Source of the DNA: Candidatus Geothrix skivensis | GTDB lineage: Bacteria; Acidobacteriota; Holophagae; Holophagales; Holophagaceae | Reading direction: 5' to 3' | Assembly (NCBI GenBank): GCA_016721195.1 | Contig: JADKIO010000005.1 | Span: 62,001 to 126,000, forward strand | DNA length: 64,000 nt | In this document: one piece after another, positions 18,341-27,956 of the stretch | Position numbering within the stretch: position 1 is the stretch's first letter | Layout: each line of letters starts with the position of its first letter | The notes under the pieces: generated by a model | The model's input: the letters and a program-made list of their open reading frames with translations, nothing else | The model's database searches: none | Told to the model about the DNA's origin: nothing | Program-made: the position numbers and the translations under genes

Positions 18341-18367
18341 GCGGCCGGGCCTGCCCGGCCGCTTTTC
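18341..18367 (+). terminator. Rho-independent terminator after the S9 peptidase gene
   Basis: A perfect 10-bp GC stem (gcggccgggc / gcccggccgc) with a 2-nt loop is followed by TTTTC. It starts 17 nt after the peptidase stop codon. Confidence 0.85.
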
Positions 18368-18411
18368 GTTCGCCCCGTCGGATGACCTTCATCCAGCTTT
18401 GCATGAGCGTC

Positions 18412-18417
18412 TAGAAT
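18412..18417 (+). promoter_or_regulatory. Candidate -10 box (TAGAAT) for fadD
   Basis: TAGAAT lies 79 nt upstream of the fadD GTG and just after the preceding terminator. The predicted start site (about 18424) would place the palindrome at 18449-18464 inside the 5' leader. The -35 region (ttcatc, 18-nt spacer) is weak. Confidence 0.4.
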
Positions 18418-18448
18418 CAAGACCGGCTCCACACCAGGTGGACAGGTC

Positions 18449-18464
18449 GACCGAGCGATCGGTC
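18449..18464. promoter_or_regulatory. Candidate TetR-type operator upstream of fadD
   Basis: GACCGA-GCGA-TCGGTC is a 16-bp inverted repeat in the fadD leader, just downstream of the candidate start site. It resembles operators of TetR-family fatty-acid-degradation repressors with ACCGA...TCGGT half-sites. A repressor bound here could block transcription until acyl-CoA accumulates. The regulator is not in this window. Confidence 0.4.
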
Positions 18465-18495
18465 CTTCAGGAATTCAGAGCACAAGGGCGGATCC

Positions 18496-20214
18496 GTGAG
18501 TTCAGAGCACGTATGGTGGTCGCACTTTCCGGCGGGGGTCGGCCACGCGGCCCAGCCCTTTCCCTTCGAGAACCTGGGGCAGCTGGTGCGGGCCGCGGCG
18601 GAGCGGTACGGCGACCGAAAGGCCGAGACCCTGGTCCTGCCCAATGGCATGGAGGCCTCCCTCAGCTTCCGGGAGGTCGATCGGCTTTCGGATGCCTTTG
18701 CGGCTTACCTTGGCCATGACCTCGCACTGCAGCCCGGGGCGCGGGTCGCGATTATGTTGCCCAATACCCTGGCCTATCCGATCTGTGCCTTCGGTGCCCT
18801 CAAGGCCGGCTGCGTGGTGGTCAACACCAACCCCCTCTACACGCCCCGGGAGCTGAAGCAGCAGCTCCAGGACAGCGGCGCCGAAGTGCTGGTGGTGCTG
18901 GACCACTTCGGGGACAAGGTGGATGCCGTCCGTGCCGACACCGACGTGAAGACCGTCGTGGTCACCAGCGTGGCAGATTTCTTCCCCCTGCTCCCGCGGA
19001 CGCTCATCAAGGCCAAGCTGAGGCTGTCGGGGCTGGTTCCGCCCCTTGCGATGCCCTTCACCCGGCTTCCCCAGGCCCTGAAGCTCGGCTCCCAGCGCGG
19101 GGCCCTGGCGATGACAGGGAAGGTCGCGCCCACCCGGGACAGCCTGGCCCTGCTCCAGTACACGGGGGGGACCACGGGCATCAGCAAGGGCGCCATGCTC
19201 AGCCACGGCAACATGCTGGCCAACCTGGAACAGATCGGCGAGATCACGCGGATCTACCTGAACTACGGTGACGAGACCGTGCTCACGGTGCTGCCGATGT
19301 ATCACGTCATCGCCTTCACCATCAACCTGCTCTACGGCTTCCACAGTGGCAGCCACAGCATCCTGGTGCCCAATCCCCGGCCCCTCAAGAACCTCCACCC
19401 GGCCTTCAAGAACCACGAAATCACCTGGATGACCGCCGTCAACACGCTGCTGAAGGGACTCCTCGACGAGAGCTGGTTCCGGCCAGAGATGACCCGCAGG
19501 TTGGGGGGGGTCTTCGCCGGCGGCATGCAGACCCATCCCTCCGTTCTCCAGCGCTGGGAAGACTTCACCGGCTGCCTGGTCATCGAAGGCTACGGACTCA
19601 GCGAGACCAGCCCCCTGGTGACCTACAACACCGCCGTGCGCCATGGGGACCGGCTGAGGCGCACCATGGCCCAGGTGGGCGGCGTTGGACTGCCCCTGCC
19701 GGGCACGGAAGTGCGCATCGCCGACGATGATGGGAAGGACCTGCCCATGGGGGCCCGGGGCGAGATCCTGGTGAAGGGACCCCAGGTGATGCAGGCCTAC
19801 TGGAACCAGCCCGAGGAGACCAGCCGGACCCTGCGGGACGGCTGGCTCTGCACGGGCGACATCGGCTCCTTCGACGAGGATGGCTACCTGCAGATCACGG
19901 ATCGCAAGAAGGACATGATCATCGTGAGCGGATTCAACGTCTATCCCAACGAGGTGGAGGCCTGCCTCGCCCTCCATCCGGACGTGGCGGATGTGGCGGT
20001 GGTGGGCATTCCCCACCAGGACACCGGCGAAGCCGTGCGGGCCTATATCGTCGCCAGGAAGGAACTTGCCGTGGACGAGCTTCGCGCCCACTGCCGCCGC
20101 CTGCTGGTGAACTACAAGGTGCCCACCAGCTTCAGCTTCCTGGCCGAGATCCCCAAGAACGCCGTGGGCAAGGCCCTCCGGAGGGAGCTGCGGGCCGGGG
20201 CCGGTCAGGGCTGA
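18496..20214 (+). CDS. fadD: Long-chain fatty-acid--CoA ligase
   Basis: AMP-forming acyl-CoA synthetase of 572 aa (ANL superfamily); it activates fatty acids for beta-oxidation or lipid synthesis. The P-loop YTGGTTGISKGA is near residues 222-233, GYGLSETSP marks the A5 region, and TGDIGSFDEDGYL with DRKKDMIIVSG forms the hinge. The C-terminal catalytic Lys lies in PKNAVGKALRREL. The start is GTG behind AAGGGCGG. A palindromic operator-like site and a TAGAAT box lie upstream. It is convergent with murJ. Confidence 0.93.
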   Translation: MSSEHVWWSHFPAGVGHAAQPFPFENLGQLVRAAAERYGDRKAETLVLPNGMEASLSFREVDRLSDAFAAYLGHDLALQPGARVAIMLPNTLAYPICAFGALKAGCVVVNTNPLYTPRELKQQLQDSGAEVLVVLDHFGDKVDAVRADTDVKTVVVTSVADFFPLLPRTLIKAKLRLSGLVPPLAMPFTRLPQALKLGSQRGALAMTGKVAPTRDSLALLQYTGGTTGISKGAMLSHGNMLANLEQIGEITRIYLNYGDETVLTVLPMYHVIAFTINLLYGFHSGSHSILVPNPRPLKNLHPAFKNHEITWMTAVNTLLKGLLDESWFRPEMTRRLGGVFAGGMQTHPSVLQRWEDFTGCLVIEGYGLSETSPLVTYNTAVRHGDRLRRTMAQVGGVGLPLPGTEVRIADDDGKDLPMGARGEILVKGPQVMQAYWNQPEETSRTLRDGWLCTGDIGSFDEDGYLQITDRKKDMIIVSGFNVYPNEVEACLALHPDVADVAVVGIPHQDTGEAVRAYIVARKELAVDELRAHCRRLLVNYKVPTSFSFLAEIPKNAVGKALRRELRAGAGQG

Positions 20215-20229
20215 AGGCCGGGGCGTTCC

Positions 20230-21825
20230 CTAGTCCCAGCCCAGCTTCCGCCGCAGCTTTCCCGCCAGATCCCGGGCCTGGGGATGTCCCAGGCCCGTGG
20301 CCACCCCCCCGTAGACCACGGCGCACAGGGCGATGAGGGGCAGCAGGCGGAGTCCCAGGGCCAGGCGCGTGAAGCTGTGGGGGGCATCCACGGCGAGGAG
20401 GCCTGCGCCGCCCCAGGCCACCAGGCCCATGAGGAGGGCGGCGGCGAGCGCCTTGCCAGTGGCCACCAGGAGCGGCCGCAGGTCCAGGCCTGGCAGGCGG
20501 GGATGCAGCCGAAGCAGCACGCCCAGCAGGCCCGCCAGGCTGGCGAGGCCGTTGGCCAGGGCCAGGCCGCCGGTGCCCAGGGGCTTGAGCAGGAGGAAGC
20601 TGAGGACCACGTTCAGCACCAGGGTTCCACCCGCCAGGGTGGCGGGGCCCCGGTAGTCCCTGAGGGCGTAGAGGGCCTGGTTGCTTAAGCGCTGGGCCGC
20701 CACGAAGACCAGACCCACGGCCTGGAACACCAGGGTGAGCGCCGTCCAGTCCGCCGCGCCTGGGGTGTAGGCGCCGGTGCGGAAGAGCAGGGCGCAGATG
20801 GGCCGCGCCAGCACCGCCAGGCCCACGGAGGCCGGCAGCACCAGCAGGGCCGAGGCGGAGATCGACTGGGTGAGGCTCTGGTTCAGGGCGGGCCAGTCCC
20901 GGGCCTCGGCCTGGCGCGACAGGGTGGGCAGGCCCGCGGTGGCCAGGCTCATGGCGAAGAGGCCCAGCACCATCTCGCCCATCATGCCGCTGTTGTAGAG
21001 CACCATCTGGGCGCCGTTGGGAAGGCTGGAGGCCAGGGTGGTGCTGATGAGGGCGTTGATGGGATAGATCCCCGCCGCCAGCAGCCCCGGGCCCATGCGC
21101 TTGAGGGCCTTCACCACCCAGGGGTCCCGCAGGTGGAAGCCGAAGGCCAGGCCGAAGCCTTCCTTGCGCACCGCCGGCAGTACCACCAGAAGCTGCAGCA
21201 CTCCCCCCGCCAGCACGGCGAAGGCGCAGACGACGGCGACCGTCTCGAAGGGCACGGGGCCGCCGCGCTCCATCACGCGCAGGGTGGTCCAGCCGAAGGC
21301 GATGAAGGCCAGGTTCCAGAACACCGAGACCGAGGCTGCCAGGGCGAAGCGGTGGCGCAGGTTCAGCAGGCCCGTGAAGCCCGCCGTGAGGCTCACCAGG
21401 GCCAGGTAGGGGAACATGATGCGGCCCAGGCGGGCCGTGAGTTCACCCTGTACGGCCGGGCGGCCAAAGGTGAGCAAGCCCGCCAGGGGCCCCATGAAGA
21501 GCAGTACCAGGACCACGCCCAGCAGCAGGATGGCCAGCAGGGTGCCCAGGAAGCGCCCGGCCACGGCCTTGACGGCGGCCTCCCCTTCGGCGGCTTCGGC
21601 TTCCGCCAGGGTGGGCAGGAAGGCGGCGGTCATGGTGCCTTCGGCCGTGAAGCGGCGCAGCAGGTTGGGCAGGCGGAAGGCCACGGCGTAGGCGTCCGCC
21701 GCGGCGCCCGCCCCCAGGATGTGGCTGAGGAAGAAGGTCTGGACCAGGCCTGATAGACGGCTCAGCAGCGTCATGAAAGACACCACGGCGGCCGAGCGCA
21801 GCAGGCTGGGGCGGGTTCCGCTCAT
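20230..21825 (-). CDS. murJ: Lipid II flippase
   Basis: MurJ/MviN family inner-membrane protein of 531 aa, with about 14 hydrophobic segments. It flips lipid II to the periplasm for peptidoglycan synthesis. The family N-terminus is typical (SAAVVSFMTLLSRLSGLVQ), as are the ADAYAVAFRLPNLLRR and EGTMTAAFLPT segments. The ATG overlaps the stop of the upstream Ni/Co transporter-like gene by 4 nt (ATGA), so the two are translationally coupled. That pairing has no obvious functional logic. Confidence 0.94.
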   Translation of the reverse strand: MSGTRPSLLRSAAVVSFMTLLSRLSGLVQTFFLSHILGAGAAADAYAVAFRLPNLLRRFTAEGTMTAAFLPTLAEAEAAEGEAAVKAVAGRFLGTLLAILLLGVVLVLLFMGPLAGLLTFGRPAVQGELTARLGRIMFPYLALVSLTAGFTGLLNLRHRFALAASVSVFWNLAFIAFGWTTLRVMERGGPVPFETVAVVCAFAVLAGGVLQLLVVLPAVRKEGFGLAFGFHLRDPWVVKALKRMGPGLLAAGIYPINALISTTLASSLPNGAQMVLYNSGMMGEMVLGLFAMSLATAGLPTLSRQAEARDWPALNQSLTQSISASALLVLPASVGLAVLARPICALLFRTGAYTPGAADWTALTLVFQAVGLVFVAAQRLSNQALYALRDYRGPATLAGGTLVLNVVLSFLLLKPLGTGGLALANGLASLAGLLGVLLRLHPRLPGLDLRPLLVATGKALAAALLMGLVAWGGAGLLAVDAPHSFTRLALGLRLLPLIALCAVVYGGVATGLGHPQARDLAGKLRRKLGWD

Positions 21826-22523
21826 GCTTTGATCAGGAGGTAGAGCCCCACGGCCACGTTACCCGCGCCCGACAGGGCGTAGAGCGTGCGCCGGTAGCGC
21901 AGTTGGGTGCCAAGGCGGGCCGCCAGCCAGCCGGAGAGGGCGCTGAGCAGGGTGAACATGGCCGTGATGCCCAGGCCGAAGAGCAGGAGGGCCTGCAGGA
22001 ACTGGAACTGGCCACTGATGCCGGTGCTGCGCAGGAGGGTGGTGAAGCCGCGCACGCCCCCCAGCCCGAAGAAGGCGCCCAGCCAGGCGGCGGAGTGGTG
22101 GAAGCCGTGGGCCGCGGCCCGGGCGGACCGAGCCCGGTGTTTCCACCGAAAGCGAATCCGCCTCACCGGATGCCCATGGGGGTGGGGGTGCTCGTGGGTG
22201 AGGGGGCCGTGGCGGTGCGAGTGGCTGTGGAGGGCCAGGCTGCGCAGACCCAGGGCGGCAGCCAGATTCCAAAGACCCAGCAGCAGGACGAGCGCCCAGG
22301 CCAGCCGGTCCATCCATAGGAAGAAGCCATCCCCCAGGAGGGTGCGTCCGAGGAAGGTGGCCGCCACGGCCAGGAGGGCCACCGCGAGCATGTGCGACAG
22401 GCCGAAGGCGAGGCCCACCTTCCAGGCGCCCCGGCGATCCCCTGACAGCGAAACCCCCGTCACCACGGCCACATGGTCGGGTTCCACGGCGTGCAGCACG
22501 CCCAGGTAGAGCGGAAGGAACAT
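21822..22523 (-). CDS. Nickel/cobalt transporter-like membrane protein
   Basis: Membrane protein of 233 aa, of the NicO/HoxN-UreH group. The first helix carries HAVEPDHVAVV, matching the H-x4-DH metal-recognition motif of Ni/Co permeases. A cytoplasmic loop (about 97-120) is rich in His (HSHSHRHG, HEHPHPHGH), suggesting metal binding. About six hydrophobic segments are visible. Metal specificity is inference. It overlaps murJ by 4 nt. No urease or hydrogenase genes are nearby. Confidence 0.82.
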   Translation of the reverse strand: MFLPLYLGVLHAVEPDHVAVVTGVSLSGDRRGAWKVGLAFGLSHMLAVALLAVAATFLGRTLLGDGFFLWMDRLAWALVLLLGLWNLAAALGLRSLALHSHSHRHGPLTHEHPHPHGHPVRRIRFRWKHRARSARAAAHGFHHSAAWLGAFFGLGGVRGFTTLLRSTGISGQFQFLQALLLFGLGITAMFTLLSALSGWLAARLGTQLRYRRTLYALSGAGNVAVGLYLLIKA

Positions 22524-22575
22524 GGTCAGAGGATAGCGCGGAAGGGCGCGCGCCTAGGCATGCTTGGACTGGCTC

Positions 22576-22782
22576 TTAGACCTTCTCGAAGTGGATGCCC
22601 CGATCCCCGGGGTAGTGGGCATCATGCCTGACGCGGTCCTGCAGGATGTCTAGGGGGATGCCCCCCGGGAAGGCCTCGCAGGTGCTCTCCACCAGATCGA
22701 TCAGGTGTCTGCAGTCCAGGCACCCGACCCCGACCAGGTAGCGGTACTCGGGCGGCTGCAGGGGGGACAGATCCTCGGTCAT
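22576..22782 (-). CDS. Small hypothetical protein
   Basis: A 68-codon reading frame on the same strand as, and 104 nt downstream of, the M20 peptidase gene. The sequence is mildly acidic, with a CLDC motif (GVGCLDCRHL) and a predicted helix after it. Start choice is poor: the ATG (MTEDLSPLQ) has no clear ribosome site, and GTG/TTG codons up to 22818 are alternatives. I do not recognise the family. It is retained because its composition looks coding and it fills a gap between same-strand genes. Confidence 0.5.
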   Translation of the reverse strand: MTEDLSPLQPPEYRYLVGVGCLDCRHLIDLVESTCEAFPGGIPLDILQDRVRHDAHYPGDRGIHFEKV

Positions 22783-22886
22783 GTCATGAGTGTCCGGCCC
22801 AGGCAGGTCCGGCACCAATGGGGCAAAACCCTACTTCGGGGCCCACGAAAGGTGTAGTTGGATGCCGATCCGCGCCGCGGAAGAGT

Positions 22887-24017
22887 TCAGGCCTGGTGGA
22901 AGGCCCTGAGGACGGCCGCGTAGGCCGCCGGTGCGGCGTTCAGCTGGTCGAGGGCGATCCACTCGTCCACCCCGTGGGCCTGCTCGATGGAGCCGGGCCC
23001 CAGCAGGAAGGCGGGGAGGCCCCGAGCCGCCGCCGCGGAGGCGTTGGTGGTGTAGGGGGCGGCAAAGGGGGCGGTGCCCAGGGCCTCCAGGAGCCGGGCC
23101 TGGAGCGACAGGTCCGGGTTCTTCCAGGCGGGGACGCAGTCCGGCATGGTGAGCTCCTGGCCGGTGTAGCAGCGCTGCGTGGCCTCCGCCAGGCGAATCG
23201 TGACGCCCTCCAGTCCTTCGAGGCAGGGCGCGAGGCGCGCCAGCACCGATGGGGCCGTTTCGCCGGGGAGCAGCCGCAGGGCCAGCCGACCAGTACACCG
23301 GTGGGGCACCATGCCCGGGGAGGGCCTGGGTTCGGAGGCGATCTCGATGAGCTCGCACACCCCGCGGCCCAAGGCCGGATCCTCGGGCTGGGGCAGGGTC
23401 CGGATCCGGGCCAGGGCCTCCACCAGCTTGTAGATGGCGTTGTCCCCCAGCTCAGGGCGGGAGGTGTGGGCGCTGCGGCCCCGGGCCTCCACCAGGAGCC
23501 CGGCCCGGCCTTTCTGGCCCACACCCAGCTGCAGGGAGGTTGGTTCGCCCACGAGGACCAGGTCCACGGGATGGCGATCCAGCACGTGGTTCAGCGCGGC
23601 CGAGGTCAAGTTCTCCTCGCAGACGCTGGCCGAAAGGATGAGGGTCCCCGGGAAGTCCTCCAGGTCCGCCACGGCGCAGAGCATGGCCGCCAGGGAGCCC
23701 TTGGTGTCTGCGGCGCCCCGCCCCCAGAGCCGGTCCTGGTCGATGTCTGCGCCGAAGGGGTCGTGGGCCCAGGCCGTGGGCTCCGTCACCGGCACGGTGT
23801 CGAGGTGGGCGTCCAGCAGCACCGTGGGGCCGGGTCTGACCCCCTTCCGCATCCCGAGTACCGAGCCGAAGCGGTCGATCTCCACGGCGAGCCCCATGGC
23901 CCGCATGCGCTCCGCCACCAGCGCTGCCAGGGCGCCTTCCTGGCCCGAGAGGCTGGGGATCCGCACGAACTCCCGGCAGAGCGTGATGACGGGGGTGGTG
24001 GGATCAGGGTTGGGCAT
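22887..24017 (-). CDS. M20 family metallopeptidase / amidohydrolase
   Basis: Di-zinc M20 peptidase family (ArgE/DapE/carboxypeptidase G2 type), 376 aa. Zinc-site motifs are LLDAHLDTVP (about 68-77) and WGRGAADTKG (about 97-106), and the general base lies in VCEENL (about 131-136). The C-terminal His is within QAHGVDEW near 349. A dimerisation domain interrupts the catalytic domain (GRSAHTSRPELG region). Family members cleave N-acyl amino acids or dipeptides. The substrate here is not determinable. The first Met (MPNPDPTTP) is used. Confidence 0.88.
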   Translation of the reverse strand: MPNPDPTTPVITLCREFVRIPSLSGQEGALAALVAERMRAMGLAVEIDRFGSVLGMRKGVRPGPTVLLDAHLDTVPVTEPTAWAHDPFGADIDQDRLWGRGAADTKGSLAAMLCAVADLEDFPGTLILSASVCEENLTSAALNHVLDRHPVDLVLVGEPTSLQLGVGQKGRAGLLVEARGRSAHTSRPELGDNAIYKLVEALARIRTLPQPEDPALGRGVCELIEIASEPRPSPGMVPHRCTGRLALRLLPGETAPSVLARLAPCLEGLEGVTIRLAEATQRCYTGQELTMPDCVPAWKNPDLSLQARLLEALGTAPFAAPYTTNASAAAARGLPAFLLGPGSIEQAHGVDEWIALDQLNAAPAAYAAVLRAFHQA

Positions 24018-24101
24018 GGAAGGACTCCCCGGGGACAGCCAACACTCCCGCCAGATTCTGGTCCGTCGAAGCTCTCCGAAGGGAGGGGAAGTCCGAAGAA
24101 C

Positions 24102-24177
24102 TGGAGCCGCCTACCCGAATCGAACGGGTGACCACCAGATTACAAAGCTGGAGCTCTACCAACTGAGCTAAGGCGGC
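24102..24177 (-). tRNA. tRNA-Thr (UGU anticodon)
   Basis: A 76-nt cloverleaf on the minus strand. The acceptor stem GCCGCCT pairs with AGGCGGC, the D arm is AGCTCAGTTGGTAGAGCT, the anticodon loop is CTTTGTAA with anticodon TGT, and the T arm is TTCGATTC. The 3' CCA is genome-encoded (discriminator U). Confidence 0.97.
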
Positions 24178-24186
24178 GCGGGTTCC

Positions 24187-24215
24187 AGTCTATCGGATTA
24201 CGCGGCGTTTATGAA
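24187..24215 (-). promoter_or_regulatory. Candidate promoter of tRNA-Thr
   Basis: On the minus strand, TTCATA (24210-24215) and TAGACT (24187-24192) are separated by 17 nt. The -10 box ends 9 nt before the tRNA 5' end, a normal arrangement for a tRNA promoter. Confidence 0.45.
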
Positions 24216-24234
24216 TGGCACTGGGGAAGGTGGT

Positions 24235-24770
24235 GGCCAACCTGTTCGTGATTCTCAGCGGTGCGGGGCCCCGCTCGGAACAGCGCTGGTGCGCTGTCCG
24301 CTCGCGACCCGCATCCGCTTCGACATTCAGTCGCCTGCCTCGGTGTTCCTGAACTGGTCGGGCAAGCGTGAGGCCAACCTGGTTGCTATTCTCAGCGGTG
24401 CGGGGCCCCCGCTCGGAACAGCGCCAACGCGCTGTCCACTCGCGACCCGCATGAAGATTCGGGCCAACCTGGTTGTTATTCTCAGCGGTGCAGGGCCCCG
24501 CTCGTCAGGCGACATTCAGTCGCCTGCCTCGCGACCCGCATCCGCTTCGAGACTGAGGCCAACCTGGTTGTTATGGGATCCACAGGTCCCGGGGCCTGTC
24601 CGACCAGGGGCAACCTGGTTGTTATCAGGGGGCCCCGCTCGTCAGGCGACATTCAGTCGCCTGCCTCGCGACCCGCATCCGCTTCGAGACTGAGGCCAAC
24701 CTGGTTGTTATGGGATCCACAGCGGGTCCCCGCTCGGAACAGCGCTGGTGCGCTGTCCACTCGCGACCCG
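24235..24770. repeat. Mosaic intergenic repeat array (stem-loop modules)
   Basis: About 535 bp built from recurring modules. GGCCAACCTGGTTGTTAT or variants appear at about 24235, 24372, 24462, 24557, 24608 and 24694. An AACAGCGC-loop-GCGCTGT hairpin occurs three times, and a CAGGCGAC-ATTCA-GTCGCCTG hairpin twice in full. A 92-bp segment is exactly duplicated (24494-24585 and 24631-24722). The array runs right up to the accC stop codon. Frames through it encode repeated peptides but have no gene-like start or composition. No coding gene is present in this 593-bp gap. Confidence 0.93.
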
Positions 24771-26201
<1,431 letters not shown>

Positions 26202-26204
26202 GGC

Positions 26205-26819
26205 CTAGCCAATCCTCACGGCGAACAGGCGCTCGCCGTATTCCACTGGCGTGCCGTTCTCCACCAGCACCTTCACGACTTCGCCGGCCACGTCGCTTTC
26301 GATCTCGTTCATGAGCTTCATGGCTTCGATGATGCAAAGGGTTTGGCCAGGCTTCACGAAGTCACCCGGGGAGGCGAAGGGGGTGGCGGTCGGGTTGGAG
26401 GCGCGGTAGAAGGTGCCCACGATGGGGCTGGTGACGTAGTGGATGCCAGGCTCGTCTGCGGGGGCTGCTGGAGCCAGGGCCACAGGAACGGCGGCGGGAG
26501 CGTACTGGACCATGGGGGCCGGGGCGGCCATCACCGACAGGGGAGCCACAGGAGCCTGGACCGTCGGGGCCGGGGGACCGTCCTTGCGGATGCGGAAGCG
26601 CATGTCGCCCGCCTCGAACTCGAATTCCTGGAAGGGCTCCCGACCCACGAGGGCGATGAGGGACTTGATCTCTTCCAGTCCGATGGTCTGGACGGCAGCC
26701 TTGGGGGAGGACTTGGCTGGGCTCGGGGCAGAAGCTTTGGCGATGGGGGTGGTCTTGGCTGCGGGTCGCGAGGCTGGGGTTTTCTTCATGGCAGCGGACG
26801 TCTTGCGCGAGGTGCTCAT
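26205..26819 (-). CDS. accB: Acetyl-CoA carboxylase, biotin carboxyl carrier protein
   Basis: Carrier subunit of acetyl-CoA carboxylase, 204 aa. The biotinyl motif EAMKLMNEI places the modified Lys at about residue 168. A long Ala/Pro/Lys-rich N-terminal region (1-42) precedes the usual start-like domain (IGLEEIKSLIALV), and an Ala/Pro linker (82-122) joins it to the biotinyl domain. The first 40 residues are longer than usual. A later start is possible, but none has a better ribosome site. Confidence 0.95.
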   Translation of the reverse strand: MSTSRKTSAAMKKTPASRPAAKTTPIAKASAPSPAKSSPKAAVQTIGLEEIKSLIALVGREPFQEFEFEAGDMRFRIRKDGPPAPTVQAPVAPLSVMAAPAPMVQYAPAAVPVALAPAAPADEPGIHYVTSPIVGTFYRASNPTATPFASPGDFVKPGQTLCIIEAMKLMNEIESDVAGEVVKVLVENGTPVEYGERLFAVRIG

Positions 26820-26888
26820 CAGGGCTCCAACGGTCGGGTCAGGCTGGGGAAGGGATCGAGCATATCAAACCGGGGCAAGCCGGTGAGA

Positions 26889-27356
26889 TCACGATTCTTC
26901 GGCGGGCTCCTCCAGCGGAGCCTTTTTCTTGGTGCGGGGGCCGGTTTCTTCCGGGCGGAACTCTTTGCGGGCCGCGTCCAGGATGCCATTGAGGAATTGT
27001 GTGCCTTCCTGGTCGCTGAAGTCCTTCACGATCTCGAGGGCCTCGTTGATGACGATGGGGAAGGGCACTTCCTTCACGAACATCAGCTCGTAGAGGCCGA
27101 GCCTGAGCAGGTTCCGATCCACGGCGGCCATGCGGTGGATCTTCCAGTGCTCGGCGTACTTGGTCAGGACGGCGTCGATCTCCTCCAGCTGCCCGTGGAC
27201 CCCGTCCACCAGCCGCCGGGCATAGTAGAAGGCATCCCGGTTCAAGTCCTGGATGGCATAGAACCCAGCGAACACCTGGTCTGGCGCGTAGCCCGTCAGG
27301 TCCATGGCATACAGCATCTGGAGGGCGTACTCGCGCCCCCGGCGACGAACACCCAT
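26889..27356 (-). CDS. nusB: Transcription antitermination / ribosome biogenesis factor NusB
   Basis: All-helical RNA-binding protein of 155 aa that acts with NusE/S10 in rRNA antitermination. The N-terminal signature RRRGREYALQMLYAMD is typical, and the C-terminal half has VINEALEIVKDFSD and FLNGILD. A Lys/Glu-rich tail of about 20 residues extends past the fold. The ATG immediately follows the ribH stop (TAGATG), the classic ribH-nusB pairing, implying coupled expression. Confidence 0.95.
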   Translation of the reverse strand: MGVRRRGREYALQMLYAMDLTGYAPDQVFAGFYAIQDLNRDAFYYARRLVDGVHGQLEEIDAVLTKYAEHWKIHRMAAVDRNLLRLGLYELMFVKEVPFPIVINEALEIVKDFSDQEGTQFLNGILDAARKEFRPEETGPRTKKKAPLEEPAEES

Positions 27357-27842
27357 CTACTTACCTTTCTTCTTCCCGCCGAGAGTGTGGGTCAGGTCCA
27401 CCATCTCGAGGACGCTCTGGGCGGCCTCCCAGCCCTTGTTGCCCATCTTGGCGCCGGCCCGGTCGATGGCCTGTTCCACACTGTCGGTGGTGAGCACACC
27501 AAAGGCCAGGGGCAGGCCCGTGTCCAGGGCCACCTGGGCGGCGCCTTTGGTGACCTCGGCGGCGATCATGTCGAAGTGCGGCGTGCCGCCCCGGATCACC
27601 GAGCCCAGGACGATGACGCCCGCATACTTGCCGCTCTGGGCGGCGAGCTTGGCCGCCTGGGGCAGCTCGAAGCTGCCGGGGACGCGGATGAGGTCCATCT
27701 GTTCTTCGTCCCCACCGTGGCGGAGGATGCAGTCCTTGGCGCCCTCGATGAGGCGCTCCACGATGAAGTCGTTCCAACGCGAAGCCACCAGGGCGAAGCG
27801 GTCGCCCTCGTGCACGCGGATGTGGCCCTCAAAGATCCCCAT
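27357..27842 (-). CDS. ribH: 6,7-dimethyl-8-ribityllumazine synthase
   Basis: Penultimate enzyme of riboflavin synthesis (161 aa). Family motifs: SRWNDFIVERL, VPGSFELPQAAK, GSVIRGGTPHFD (substrate/phosphate binding) and FGVLTTDSVEQA. The ATG (MGIFEGHI) is preceded by a GGGGGG stretch; an earlier in-frame start adds 21 atypical residues. It precedes nusB. No other rib genes or FMN riboswitch are seen in this window; the ~60-nt leader is too short for one. Confidence 0.95.
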   Translation of the reverse strand: MGIFEGHIRVHEGDRFALVASRWNDFIVERLIEGAKDCILRHGGDEEQMDLIRVPGSFELPQAAKLAAQSGKYAGVIVLGSVIRGGTPHFDMIAAEVTKGAAQVALDTGLPLAFGVLTTDSVEQAIDRAGAKMGNKGWEAAQSVLEMVDLTHTLGGKKKGK

Positions 27843-27904
27843 GGGAACCCCCCGAAAGGTGGTGTAAGAACTGATGACACTACCATACACCGCGCCAGCG
27901 GTCA

Positions 27905-27949
27905 CTCAGAAAAGGGCCCGGGGGCATTGCCCCCGGGCCCTTTTCTGAG
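27905..27949. terminator. Strong terminator, 21-bp perfect stem, downstream of acnB
   Basis: CTCAGAAAAGGGCCCGGGGGC and its exact complement flank a 3-nt loop. The stem contains AAAA/TTTT at matching positions, so it provides a T-run on both strands and may work bidirectionally. It lies 7 nt past the acnB stop and upstream of ribH, insulating the two. Confidence 0.9.
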
Positions 27950-27956
27950 CAAGGAA

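Noticed and set aside
24211..24693. A 160-codon frame with repeated peptides (ANLVVILSGAGP)
   Set aside because: The peptide repeats follow the DNA repeat modules, and hairpin structure explains them better than coding.
27842..27904. FMN riboswitch upstream of ribH
   Set aside because: The leader between the acnB terminator and ribH is about 60 nt, too short for the FMN aptamer, and no RFN-element motifs are seen.
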